From contig JABHHN010000005.1 of NCBI GenBank assembly GCA_018671515.1, positions 1 to 45,441 of the forward strand: a stretch of 45,441 nucleotides of DNA, given 5' to 3'. The stretch is from an archaeon. Lineage in GTDB: Archaea > Nanobdellota > Nanobdellia > Woesearchaeales > GW2011-AR15. Positions 9,262-18,235 of the stretch are shown here, piece after piece. How positions within the stretch are numbered: position 1 is the stretch's first letter; the number at the start of each line of letters is the position of its first letter. A model generated the notes under the pieces. That model searched no databases. It had not been told where the DNA came from and was given only the letters and a program-made list of their open reading frames with translations. The position numbers and the translations under genes are program-made.

Positions 9262-9346
9262 TCAACTATTTTTTAGTGTGAAATCTACCATCAATTTTGG
9301 AATATCAATATCATAAGTCTTCAGACTTTTTCTGAACTCAGTCAGC
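9262..9346 (-). pseudogene. Degenerate 3'-end remnant of a LysX-family gene
   Basis: Translates TEFRKSLKTYDIDIPKLMVDFTLKNS* versus the C-terminus of the 9426-10265 LysX, VTEFRKSLKTYGIDIPKLMVDYILN*; nucleotide similarity over about 60 bp. Confidence 0.8.
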
Positions 9347-9425
9347 CTTTTAAATCGCTCTTAAAAACATTCGCTAAAACGCTGGCGAAAACAAGTGCGT
9401 TTCCTCACTCTGTTCGTCAAGCCCA

Positions 9426-10265
9426 CTAATTCAATATGTAATCCACCATCAATTTTGGAATATCAATACCATAAGTTTTCAAACTTTTTCTAAATTCTGT
9501 CACACCATTTACTTCATTTACTAATATTCCATTATCAGATTCTAACAAATCAATTGAAACAATATCTCCATTTACTGCCCTTTTAGCATTGATTGATAAT
9601 TCAATAATTTCCTGATTTAGATTACATAAAGTAGTTGTAGCACCAGTAGCAGTATTTGTTTTCCAGTCATCTGAATTTCTAAATATTGCGCCAATTACTT
9701 TGTCTCCAATTACAATTGTTCTTATGTCTCTTCCTGGTTTTTTAATATACTCTTGAATGTAATAAATATTATGATGGGTTGAACCAAGATGTTTTTTATG
9801 TTCAAGTATTGCTTTTGCAGAATCTACATCATTTATTTTTGATATCATTCTACCCCATGATCCTGTAACAGGTTTAATCACACATGGAAATCCAATTTCT
9901 TTCATTAATTCAATTGCAGATTTTTCATCAAGTGCCACTCCTGTTTTAGGAGTTGGAATATCATGCTCAATTAATTTTAATGATGTAAGATATTTATCAC
10001 CACATGTTTTTATGCAATCATATGAATTAATTGTTTTTACACCAATTGTTTCAAAAAACTTTGACCATACAAGAGCATTTCTTAGAGATATGCTTCTAAT
10101 TAAAACTACATCTAAATTTTTATATTCATTAATAGTTTTTTTATCAAATTTTATTTTATTTGATTTATCATCTATCTTGATTATATTTTCATTTGTTTTT
10201 CTTAGTTCATTTAATATGAGTTTTTCTTCTTCTCGTATTAATGTGTATAAAAAACCAACGTTCAT
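9426..10265 (-). CDS. lysX: LysX-family ATP-grasp ligase, paralog A (LysX or ArgX-like)
   Basis: CGDKYLTSLKLIEHDIPTPKT, VIKPVTGSWGRMISKI, YIQEYIKKPGRDIRTIVIGD; ATGA overlap with upstream LysW. Confidence 0.88.
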   Translation of the reverse strand: MNVGFLYTLIREEEKLILNELRKTNENIIKIDDKSNKIKFDKKTINEYKNLDVVLIRSISLRNALVWSKFFETIGVKTINSYDCIKTCGDKYLTSLKLIEHDIPTPKTGVALDEKSAIELMKEIGFPCVIKPVTGSWGRMISKINDVDSAKAILEHKKHLGSTHHNIYYIQEYIKKPGRDIRTIVIGDKVIGAIFRNSDDWKTNTATGATTTLCNLNQEIIELSINAKRAVNGDIVSIDLLESDNGILVNEVNGVTEFRKSLKTYGIDIPKLMVDYILN

Positions 10266-10423
10266 TCTCCCCAGTCCTCTTCTACTTCTGGTGCTTCTTG
10301 CAATAAAACAGGATTAATTCTGATTACTTCATATTCTTTTGCACAATCACTACAAGTGATTAATTCACCAGTTTCTATTCCTTTATGAAAAACAAATTCA
10401 CATCCACAATCATTACATTCCAT
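10262..10423 (-). CDS. lysW: LysW amino-group carrier protein, copy 1 (53 aa, not in ORF track)
   Basis: Manual translation MECNDCGCEFVFHKGIETGELITCSDCAKEYEVIRINPVLLQEAPEVEEDWGE*; CxxC zinc motifs and terminal EDWGE hallmark. Confidence 0.92.
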   Translation of the reverse strand: MECNDCGCEFVFHKGIETGELITCSDCAKEYEVIRINPVLLQEAPEVEEDWGE

Positions 10424-10583
10424 TTTAGTACCTCAAATAATTAAATAAATAGAATTGTTCTAATTTTATTTTTAAGTATATCGACTAGAAGAAGACACAA
10501 TTAGACATGTTTGTTTAGAATGAGACAAATGAGATTTTCAAAAATTCATAAGATTTATTAACTATTTTATTATTAATTGAGTT

Positions 10584-11735
10584 ATGAAAAACAAAAATAA
10601 CAGAATAAAATTAACTATTATCATGGTAATTACATTAGTATTATTATCTAATTGTTCATCTACTGATTCACCTGGGCCTACTACAGCAACTGAACAAGTA
10701 GTTGCTCCGAGTTTTCCAGAAGAATTACCTGCTGTAGCAGAACCTTCAACAGATAGATGGAATTTTCTTAGGGATGTAAATGTAAAAAATGTTGTTTTTG
10801 AAAATTTAGTACAAATAGAACCTTTTATTCGATTTAATGGTGCAGATGAAATCTACTTAAATAATCAAATATCTGATGAAAATATTAAATCATTTAATGA
10901 AAAAAATCCAAATTTAAAATATGAATATTTAACTGTTGTAGAAGTGACTTATTTAATTCCAGAAGAACAAATTTATAAAAATAATATATTAAGTTTTGTT
11001 GATGGAGTATTTAATTATATGTATGAAAAAGTTCCAATTATTGAGGAATTACCTATAAATAATAAAATATTTATTGAAGAAGGTCAAGATTATTCAGTAT
11101 CCTATTATAATAATTTATATATGGTTCATAGTAGTATAATTTTATATGTATTAAAAGGAGTTAATGATGATAATGAATTAGTAGGAATTCCTGCACCTGT
11201 ATTAATTAAAGAAGATGCAATCATGTCTTTTGTTAGGACTGGACATTATACAAAACCTAATGATATGTATGTTGTATTATCTTCTGGAGACAAACATACA
11301 ATTATTTCAGGTCCATATTCTGAAGCATTTGGTTATACTACAAGTTTAGTTTTAACAGATTTTGTTTTAGCAAAGGGAAATGAAAAATATAAAGAATTTT
11401 ATAGAATTATTGTAGAGTCAATTAGTGAAGGTCTGTCAATAGCTTTAATGGATGAATATAGAAAAGTTGTTGAAATTCCGGGTACAGATAATTATATTGA
11501 GAATGCTATTAATAGTTTAGAAAATTTTGATTCTTTAATTTATGGTTTTGTTAGAGAGGGATATGATTGGGTTTCTAGTTTTGATACAGTTGAAGAAGCA
11601 TATAATGCATTTATTGATTCACCTGAACAATTCATCCAAGATGTTGGTCTTGATAAATATGAATTAACAGAACAAAGTCAAAGTGAAAAATTTGCAAATC
11701 TAAAAGTTTATGATGAAGAATATGGTTTAATATAA
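10584..11735 (+). CDS. Putative lipoprotein of unknown function
   Basis: MKNKNNRIKLTIIMVITLVLLSNCSS lipobox; no recognised domain. Confidence 0.65.
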   Translation: MKNKNNRIKLTIIMVITLVLLSNCSSTDSPGPTTATEQVVAPSFPEELPAVAEPSTDRWNFLRDVNVKNVVFENLVQIEPFIRFNGADEIYLNNQISDENIKSFNEKNPNLKYEYLTVVEVTYLIPEEQIYKNNILSFVDGVFNYMYEKVPIIEELPINNKIFIEEGQDYSVSYYNNLYMVHSSIILYVLKGVNDDNELVGIPAPVLIKEDAIMSFVRTGHYTKPNDMYVVLSSGDKHTIISGPYSEAFGYTTSLVLTDFVLAKGNEKYKEFYRIIVESISEGLSIALMDEYRKVVEIPGTDNYIENAINSLENFDSLIYGFVREGYDWVSSFDTVEEAYNAFIDSPEQFIQDVGLDKYELTEQSQSEKFANLKVYDEEYGLI

Positions 11736-11752
11736 AATAAAAATATATATAA

Positions 11753-12448
11753 TTAATTACCTGCCCCTACTTCACCAGTTGGTGTATTTTCTAAAAACAA
11801 ATTATACAGGTATTCTGATAATTTTTTATTTAATATTTTTCCATGGTTATTAATATTTTGTTGATCTAAATCAAATTCTAAATTGGTAAAAACTGATGCA
11901 TAAATGGAACCAATTTTATATGGGGAATGAAAATGCATACCTTTATAATCATATAATTTCCAATTTACATCTCCGGTTGCTTTATCAAAAAATGGTCCAA
12001 TTCTTAATATTATTTCAAACTCTTTAGGTTCTTCATCTTCATTGGATTCAACTAAATTCTTTATTCCAATCCAACCTTTATGTTCTCCTTTAGGAATAGA
12101 ATAAGATCCATCAATAATTTTATTACTAAAATCTGAATAAGATTCTTCATATGTTTCATAATGTGTTATTTCACCAATTTTAATAGAGAATTCAAAATCT
12201 CCTGGAGTTCCATCATAACTTTTTCCAACAATAACGGCATATGCATTATCTGGAAGAGTAGTTGGAAAATCTTCAGTTGTTAATAGAGTAGTATATGTTT
12301 CAGAAGTTTCTGTTTCTGTAGAAATAGGTGTTTCAGTAGGAATAGGTGTTTCAGTAGGAATTTGCGTTGTAGTAGGCTGTTCACAGCTTATTATAACTAT
12401 ACTAATCAATAGCATAGATAGATAGATAGATATATTTTTGGTTTTCAT
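11753..12448 (-). CDS. Putative lipoprotein with TPTETPI-type Thr/Pro repeat stalk
   Basis: Signal plus Cys (SIVIISCEQ) and QIPTETPIPTETPISTETETSET linker. Confidence 0.65.
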   Translation of the reverse strand: MKTKNISIYLSMLLISIVIISCEQPTTTQIPTETPIPTETPISTETETSETYTTLLTTEDFPTTLPDNAYAVIVGKSYDGTPGDFEFSIKIGEITHYETYEESYSDFSNKIIDGSYSIPKGEHKGWIGIKNLVESNEDEEPKEFEIILRIGPFFDKATGDVNWKLYDYKGMHFHSPYKIGSIYASVFTNLEFDLDQQNINNHGKILNKKLSEYLYNLFLENTPTGEVGAGN

Positions 12449-12543
12449 AGTATTGCATAATTTGCTTTTTAGTATTTAATACTTTCTATATTTATTTAAA
12501 AATTATAATTTCATTTGATTCATCATTTCAGAAAGTATATTTT

Positions 12544-13182
12544 CTAAAACAAATTACCTATCATATCAAAAATATACTTCCAATATATTCCGAAGAATTC
12601 AAGTCTTTTGTATGGGTGAGAATATGTTATAGCAATAATTATTGATGAGACATTTACAAATAGTGCAAAACCAAGTCCAATATGAAGGTAAATCTTTTTT
12701 TCTCCTTTATACAATTTATTTAGAACAAAAAACATTATTATTCCTAGAAATGGCGCAATAATTGTAGAAATTATAATGTATAACATAAATCCCTTTGCAC
12801 CAATATGCCATGCATGTTCATCTATTTTATTCCAATTTTTTTTATCCATACTTTCTTTTTCGTTCTTGCTAATTGTTTCTTTTATTTTGGGATATTTGAA
12901 TTCATCAGAAATCTCTGTTTTCTCACCAATAATTTTTATTGATTTACCTTTGTATTTTTTTAGAAGTTCATAATCTGGTTTGTCAAGATAAATTTCTGCT
13001 CTATTTCCTTCTTCAATTTTATTAACAGTTCTGGAATGCATTTGAATTGATTTTATTGTAAATTTTTTATTTTCAATTGAAAAAGTAAAACCTTTTTCAA
13101 TAATTCCAGAGGATACAACAATTACAGGAACAACACCTTTATTTTTGATGTTGTAGACACTTTCTATTTGGAATTCTATCAT
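12544..13182 (-). CDS. Membrane protein with N-terminal beta-rich domain, unknown function
   Basis: Soluble N-terminus followed by two to three hydrophobic segments. Confidence 0.5.
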   Translation of the reverse strand: MIEFQIESVYNIKNKGVVPVIVVSSGIIEKGFTFSIENKKFTIKSIQMHSRTVNKIEEGNRAEIYLDKPDYELLKKYKGKSIKIIGEKTEISDEFKYPKIKETISKNEKESMDKKNWNKIDEHAWHIGAKGFMLYIIISTIIAPFLGIIMFFVLNKLYKGEKKIYLHIGLGFALFVNVSSIIIAITYSHPYKRLEFFGIYWKYIFDMIGNLF

Positions 13183-13256
13183 ATTTGTATTATTAAAATA
13201 ATCTATATTTAATTTTAACTAAATAAAACTAATTAAAAAATTATAAAAAAATAATT

Positions 13257-14105
13257 TTACTTTCTATTCCTTACTTGTTCTTCGACGTAATCAATCATCT
13301 TAGCTGGAATATTTACACCAGTTGTTTGGATTGAATTTCGATATTCCATTGCATGATTTATTTCATTTACAATAAGTCCATTTTCAGATTCAAATAAATC
13401 AATTGCAACAATTCCACCACCAACTGCCTTTGCAGCATTTAGACATATTTCATTCATTTCAGGTGTTACTTGACAATTTGATGCTTCTCCACCACGTGCA
13501 GTATTTGTAATCCAGTGTTCAGATTTTCTATATATTGCACAGATTGTTTTGTCCCCTATAACAAATGCTCTGATATCACGCCCAGGTTTGTCAATGAATT
13601 CTTGTATGTAGAAAATTGAATGATGATATGTTCCAAGAACTGCCTTATGTTCAAGAAGACTTTCAGCAGAAGTTTTGGATTCTACTTTTGAAATTAATCT
13701 TCCCCATGATCCAACTCCTGGTTTTAAAACAACAGGATATCCTAATGTTTCAATTGCTTTCATTGCTGATTTTTCACTAAATGCAACTCTAACTTTTGTT
13801 GTAGGAACATTATTTTTATCCAGTAGCAATGATGTAAGAACTTTATCTCCACAGTTTTTTATTACTTCATATTTATTTATTGATAAAATATTTCTATCTT
13901 GTAAAATTTTTGTAATATAAAGTGAATGTGTATGACTTATACTTCTATCAATTATCGCATCAGTTTCATAGAAATTATCTTTTTCTAAATCAAAGACAGC
14001 TTTTCTTGTGTCAATCTGGATTAGTTCATGTCCTCTATTTCTTATTTCTTTAAAAAGAAGTTTTTCTTCAGGTCTGATTCTTGAACATAAGACTCCGATT
14101 TTCAT
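13257..14105 (-). CDS. lysX: LysX-family ATP-grasp ligase, paralog B (best candidate for the aminoadipate-LysW ligase)
   Basis: NCGDKVLTSLLLDKNNVPTTKV, VLKPGVGSWGRLISKVES, AIYRKSEHWITNTARGGEASNC; most canonical LysX motifs of the three paralogs. Confidence 0.9.
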   Translation of the reverse strand: MKIGVLCSRIRPEEKLLFKEIRNRGHELIQIDTRKAVFDLEKDNFYETDAIIDRSISHTHSLYITKILQDRNILSINKYEVIKNCGDKVLTSLLLDKNNVPTTKVRVAFSEKSAMKAIETLGYPVVLKPGVGSWGRLISKVESKTSAESLLEHKAVLGTYHHSIFYIQEFIDKPGRDIRAFVIGDKTICAIYRKSEHWITNTARGGEASNCQVTPEMNEICLNAAKAVGGGIVAIDLFESENGLIVNEINHAMEYRNSIQTTGVNIPAKMIDYVEEQVRNRK

Positions 14106-14938
14106 GAAGACACCTCCTCATTTTTTTTTTCAACATGGTCGATTATTTCTTTAGATATATCTAATCCAAATTTTGAAAATTCAACAGTGTAATTAATTTC
14201 ATTAACTAAGATTTTTCCATCTTTTTCTAGCATATCAATTGCAATAATATCACCAAAAACAGAATCTTTAGCATCAAGTGCTAATTTTTTGATTTCATCA
14301 GTTATTTCACATTCTGTTATTTTTGTTTTATTTTCTAAACTAGTCATCCAATGTTTTGATGATCTGTAGATTGCACTAACTACTGTATCTCCAACAATAA
14401 AAACTCTTATGTCTCTTCCTGGTTTGTTTACATATTCTTGTATGTAATAGACGGAATGATGATAACTACCTAATTTTTCTTTATGGTCAATTATAGCTTC
14501 TGCAGCTTCTCTGTCATTTATTTTTGCACATAGAGTTCCCCATGTACCAATCGCAGGTTTCAAGACAATTGGATAACCCATTTCTTCAATTGCGGACAGT
14601 GCTGCGTCTTTTGTAAAAGCAATTATTGTTTTAGGAGTTGGAATATTATTTTTTTTAAGATTTTCTGTAACAAGAAATTTACTTCCACATATATCTGCAC
14701 ACTTTGATGAATTAATTGTAGGGATACCTTGTTCATTAAGAATTTTCATAGCATAATATGCTTTAGAATGACTGATACACCTTTCAAGAACAATGTCTAC
14801 ATCTACTTCATTTTTTTCTAGTTTAAAGAAAATTTCATTGTCATTTAGAAGAACTATTTCATGTCCTCTTTTTTTAGCTTCTTCAATTAAGGCTTTTTCA
14901 TCCTTTCTTATTCTTTCATATAATATTCCAAGTTTCAT
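14102..14938 (-). CDS. LysX-family ATP-grasp ligase, divergent paralog C
   Basis: Same fold and motifs (CGSKFLVTENLKKNNIPTPKT; YIQEYVNKPGRDIRVFIVGD), but GSWGR becomes GTWGT and WITNTARGG becomes WMTSLENKT. Confidence 0.85.
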   Translation of the reverse strand: MKLGILYERIRKDEKALIEEAKKRGHEIVLLNDNEIFFKLEKNEVDVDIVLERCISHSKAYYAMKILNEQGIPTINSSKCADICGSKFLVTENLKKNNIPTPKTIIAFTKDAALSAIEEMGYPIVLKPAIGTWGTLCAKINDREAAEAIIDHKEKLGSYHHSVYYIQEYVNKPGRDIRVFIVGDTVVSAIYRSSKHWMTSLENKTKITECEITDEIKKLALDAKDSVFGDIIAIDMLEKDGKILVNEINYTVEFSKFGLDISKEIIDHVEKKNEEVSS

Positions 14939-15078
14939 TTTGATTCCTTTTATTTGATATTAGTTTTTTGTCAAATTTCTTTTATTCTTAAATCATTTCT
15001 TTTTTTTATTTCATGCTAAAAAAAGTTAAATCTTTTTTGGCATCCCGAAAATCCTTAATTTTTGATTTTCATGATTTT

Positions 15079-15134
15079 GGCAATTTCAAAAAAGAAATTG
15101 CCTATGTAGAGTGAGTTTCAAAGAAAATCACTCT
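15079..15134. repeat. Pair of hairpins (B)
   Basis: GGCAATTTC-AAAAAA-GAAATTGCC (15079-15102) and AGAGTGAgTTTC-AAA-GAAAaTCACTCT (15108-15134, one mismatch). Confidence 0.7.
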
Positions 15135-15177
15135 TAATAATGAATCAATTGCACAATTTGAAAATAATAATCAAAAA

Positions 15178-16200
15178 TTATCCTTTGTTCAATAAAGTCC
15201 TCATATTTCCAATTATCACGTCAGTCATATCAGTTGTGCTAAGTGTTCCACCTAAATCTTTAGTTGTTTTTCCTTCACTAATAGTTTTTAACACTGAATC
15301 TTCAATAATCTTTGCATATTTTACTTCTCCAAGATTTTGCAACATAAATTTAGCAGCTAGAATCATTGCTGTTGCATTTGCTACATTTTTTCCAGCATAT
15401 TTTGGAGCACTTCCATGAACTGGTTCATATACACCAAAATTATTATCACCAATATTTCCTGAATATGCTAAACCAAGACCACCAACAAGCATTGAGCATT
15501 CATCACTTAATATGTCACCAAACATATTTGTTGTAATTATTACATCAAATATTTCGGGATTTTTTATTAGTTGCATTGTCATTGCATCCACTATTCTTTC
15601 ATCATATTCAATTTCAGGATATTCTTTTGAAATTTCTTGTGACATTCTTAAAAACATTCCGCATGTCTCTCTCATGACATTTGCTTTGTGGACAAATGTT
15701 GCTTTTTTTCGTCCATTCTTTTTTGCAAGTTCTAGACCATATCTAATTATTCTTTCACATCCGGTTTTTGTAAAGACTCTTTCTGTAATTACTCTATTTC
15801 CACCATCTTCGACTCTTTCAATTCCAGAATATAATCCTTCTGTATTTTCTCTTACAACAATTATATCAATTCCTTCTCTTGAAATAGATGTGGGGAATGT
15901 CTTGCAAGGTCTTACATTTGCATAAAGATTAAGTCTTTTTCTAAGAGTAACAATAGGAGATTTGTAACCAGGAATATTTGGAGGAGTTGTCACAGCACCA
16001 AAAAGTGCAGAATCAGAATTTTTAACAAGTTCAACTGTTTTATCTGGAAGTGCTATTCCACTTTTTTGATATGTCTCATATCCAATATCTCCATGAACAA
16101 ATTCAAAATCTATTGGAAGTTCTTTTAGTACTTTGATACTCTCAGGCGCGACATCTTCTCCTATGCCTTCACCAGGTAAAACTGCTATTTTATATGTCAT
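15178..16200 (-). CDS. Homoisocitrate/isopropylmalate dehydrogenase family (lysine pathway)
   Basis: IAVLPGEGIGEDVAPE, VVRENTEGLYSGIE, NMFGDILSDECSMLVGGLGLAYSGNIG, EPVHGSAPKYAGKNVANATAMILAA. Confidence 0.9.
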   Translation of the reverse strand: MTYKIAVLPGEGIGEDVAPESIKVLKELPIDFEFVHGDIGYETYQKSGIALPDKTVELVKNSDSALFGAVTTPPNIPGYKSPIVTLRKRLNLYANVRPCKTFPTSISREGIDIIVVRENTEGLYSGIERVEDGGNRVITERVFTKTGCERIIRYGLELAKKNGRKKATFVHKANVMRETCGMFLRMSQEISKEYPEIEYDERIVDAMTMQLIKNPEIFDVIITTNMFGDILSDECSMLVGGLGLAYSGNIGDNNFGVYEPVHGSAPKYAGKNVANATAMILAAKFMLQNLGEVKYAKIIEDSVLKTISEGKTTKDLGGTLSTTDMTDVIIGNMRTLLNKG

Positions 16201-16202
16201 TA

Positions 16203-16754
16203 TTATTCACCATCATTATTATTTTTTATATTATTATTTTCATTATTTTTATTGTTTTCATTCTCTTTTTTTATGTGATTTATTAATCCATCATCTTTGA
16301 TTAATTGTAAAACAAATTCAGGATATTTTGATATTTTTATTTTATTATCGTTGTTGATTATTATTTCTCCGTTAACAAGGTCAATTTCAACATCATCTTC
16401 ATTTTTTATTGCGTCGACTGCTTCGTTAGATTCTATTACAGGAAGTCCTATGTTTATTGAATTTCTATAAAATATTCTTGCAAAAGATCTTGCAATAATT
16501 GCTTTTATTCCAGAATATTTTAAGCATTCAGATGCCTGTTCACGTGATGAACCGCATCCAAGATTTTTTCCTACAACTAATATTTGATGTGATTTAGCTT
16601 TATTTTTAAAATCAGGATCATATGTTTCCATTGCATATTTATGCATCTCTTCTTTTGGAATTTGAACATAAGTATATTTACCTGGCCAAATGACATCAGT
16701 ATTTATATCATCTGCATTAGATTTATATTTTAGTACTTTTCCACTTATTTTCAT
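16203..16754 (-). CDS. lysU: Homoaconitase small subunit with an Asn-rich C-terminal tail
   Basis: VVGKNLGCGSSREQASECLKYSGIKAIIARSFARIFYRNSINIGLPVIE; tail KKENENNKNNENNNIKNNNDGE. Confidence 0.9.
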   Translation of the reverse strand: MKISGKVLKYKSNADDINTDVIWPGKYTYVQIPKEEMHKYAMETYDPDFKNKAKSHQILVVGKNLGCGSSREQASECLKYSGIKAIIARSFARIFYRNSINIGLPVIESNEAVDAIKNEDDVEIDLVNGEIIINNDNKIKISKYPEFVLQLIKDDGLINHIKKENENNKNNENNNIKNNNDGE

Positions 16755-16826
16755 TTTGATATTTATTTATAATTTTTTTATTTAATTTTTTTGTTACTAT
16801 TTTTTTCTTTTTTTAATAATTATTTT

Positions 16827-16887
16827 GGGCTTTGCCCTAACCTCGCCACAACTTTGTTGTGGCAATACTTAATTGCCAAAGGCAATT
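16827..16887. repeat. Chain of three perfect triloop hairpins (C)
   Basis: GGGC-TTT-GCCC (16827-16837), GCCACAAC-TTT-GTTGTGGC (16845-16863), AATTGCC-AAA-GGCAATT (16871-16887). Confidence 0.85.
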
Positions 16888-16957
16888 TATGGGGTTGAAT
16901 TGATTATGAAACTTTTTTGTAAATTTTATTTTTGTGTGTCTAATTTTATAATAATTA

Positions 16958-18214
16958 CTAACTATATTTTCTTGGGTCTGCTATTTTCCCTTCAATGCAA
17001 CTAGCAGCAACAGTTGCTGGACTTGCTAAATATACAAATGAATTAGGAGATCCCATTCTTCCTTTGAAATTTCGGTTTGATGATGAAATGCAGATTTTTT
17101 TATCAAGTAGAGTTGGTCCAATTGCACCAAAACATGGACCGCATGACGCAGTCATTATTTTTGCACCTGCTGTTTCAAGTATATTAAGTATTCCAAGTTC
17201 TTTTGCTTCATTCATTATTTCAATTGATGCAGGATATACATAAAGGCTAGTTCCATCTTTGATTTTTTTATCTTGCAATATATTTGCAGCAATTTGTAAA
17301 TCTTCAATTCTTCCATTTGTACAACTCCCTAGATATGCTTGGTCAATTTTTATTTCATCAATTTGATTTATTGATTTTATATTATCAACTTTATGAGGAA
17401 ATGCAATTTGTGGTTCTAGGTTTTCTACCTCTATATTTATTATTTTTTCAAAATTTGCATCTGGATCATTAAATATTGGATGATATTTTTCGTCAGTTTT
17501 TGATTCAATATATTCTTTAGTTTTATGATCAAATGTGCAGATTCCTGCTTTTGCTCCAAGTTCAACTGCCATGTTAGATAATGTCATCCTTGCTGATATA
17601 CTCATGTCTGAAATTGTTGTGCCTGTGAATTCCAGAGTTTTGTAAGTTGCACCTTCTGATTTAATCATATCGAGAAGTTTTAGTAAGATATCTTTTGAAT
17701 ATACTCCATTTGGTAATTTTCCATTTATGATTACTTTTATTGTTTCAGGAACTTTTAACCATATTTTTCCAGTTGCCCATATTCCTGCCATTTCAGTTCG
17801 ATTTATTGGGATACCAAGTGCGCCAAGACTTCCATATATTGTTGAATGTGAATCTGCACCCATTGTGATGCTTCCCGGAAGTACAAAACCTTTTTCTAAC
17901 ATTACTTGATGTGACACACCTGCTTTAGTATCAAAAAAATTTGTAATTTGTTGTTCTTTTACAAATTCTCTTGCTTCATCATGGTTTTTTTTGTGTTCTG
18001 GATTTTTTGCTGGGACTGTATGATCAAAAATAATTACAATCTTATCTTTATTCCATACTTTTTTAACTCCTGTATTCTTGAATTTTTTTATTATGAATGC
18101 AGAATTATCATGAGACATGACTCTATCTGGTTCTATAATTACTATGTCTCCTGGTTTTACATGATTTTTACCAGAATATTTCATTAATATTTTTTGACTT
18201 ATTGTGTATGGCAT
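16958..18214 (-). CDS. lysT: Homoaconitase large subunit
   Basis: GADSHSTIYGSLGALGIPI, AYLGSCTNGRIEDLQIAANIL, SCGPCFGAIGPTL, SSNRNFKGRMGSPNSFVYLASPATVAAS. Confidence 0.92.
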   Translation of the reverse strand: MPYTISQKILMKYSGKNHVKPGDIVIIEPDRVMSHDNSAFIIKKFKNTGVKKVWNKDKIVIIFDHTVPAKNPEHKKNHDEAREFVKEQQITNFFDTKAGVSHQVMLEKGFVLPGSITMGADSHSTIYGSLGALGIPINRTEMAGIWATGKIWLKVPETIKVIINGKLPNGVYSKDILLKLLDMIKSEGATYKTLEFTGTTISDMSISARMTLSNMAVELGAKAGICTFDHKTKEYIESKTDEKYHPIFNDPDANFEKIINIEVENLEPQIAFPHKVDNIKSINQIDEIKIDQAYLGSCTNGRIEDLQIAANILQDKKIKDGTSLYVYPASIEIMNEAKELGILNILETAGAKIMTASCGPCFGAIGPTLLDKKICISSSNRNFKGRMGSPNSFVYLASPATVAASCIEGKIADPRKYS

Positions 18215-18235
18215 TTGTCCTTGGTTTAGTTATAA

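Noticed and set aside
12328-12361. Tandem repeat in a lipoprotein gene considered as CRISPR-like or phase-variable
   Set aside because: Only about two 18-bp units, in frame, encoding an ordinary Thr/Pro stalk.
11753-12448. Treating the several lipoproteins (1062, 10584, 11753, 29703) as one repeated system
   Set aside because: They share only lipobox and low-complexity linkers; no common domain or operon context.
15512-15925. Plus-strand 137-aa ORF
   Set aside because: Antisense to the well-supported homoisocitrate dehydrogenase gene; no recognisable domain.
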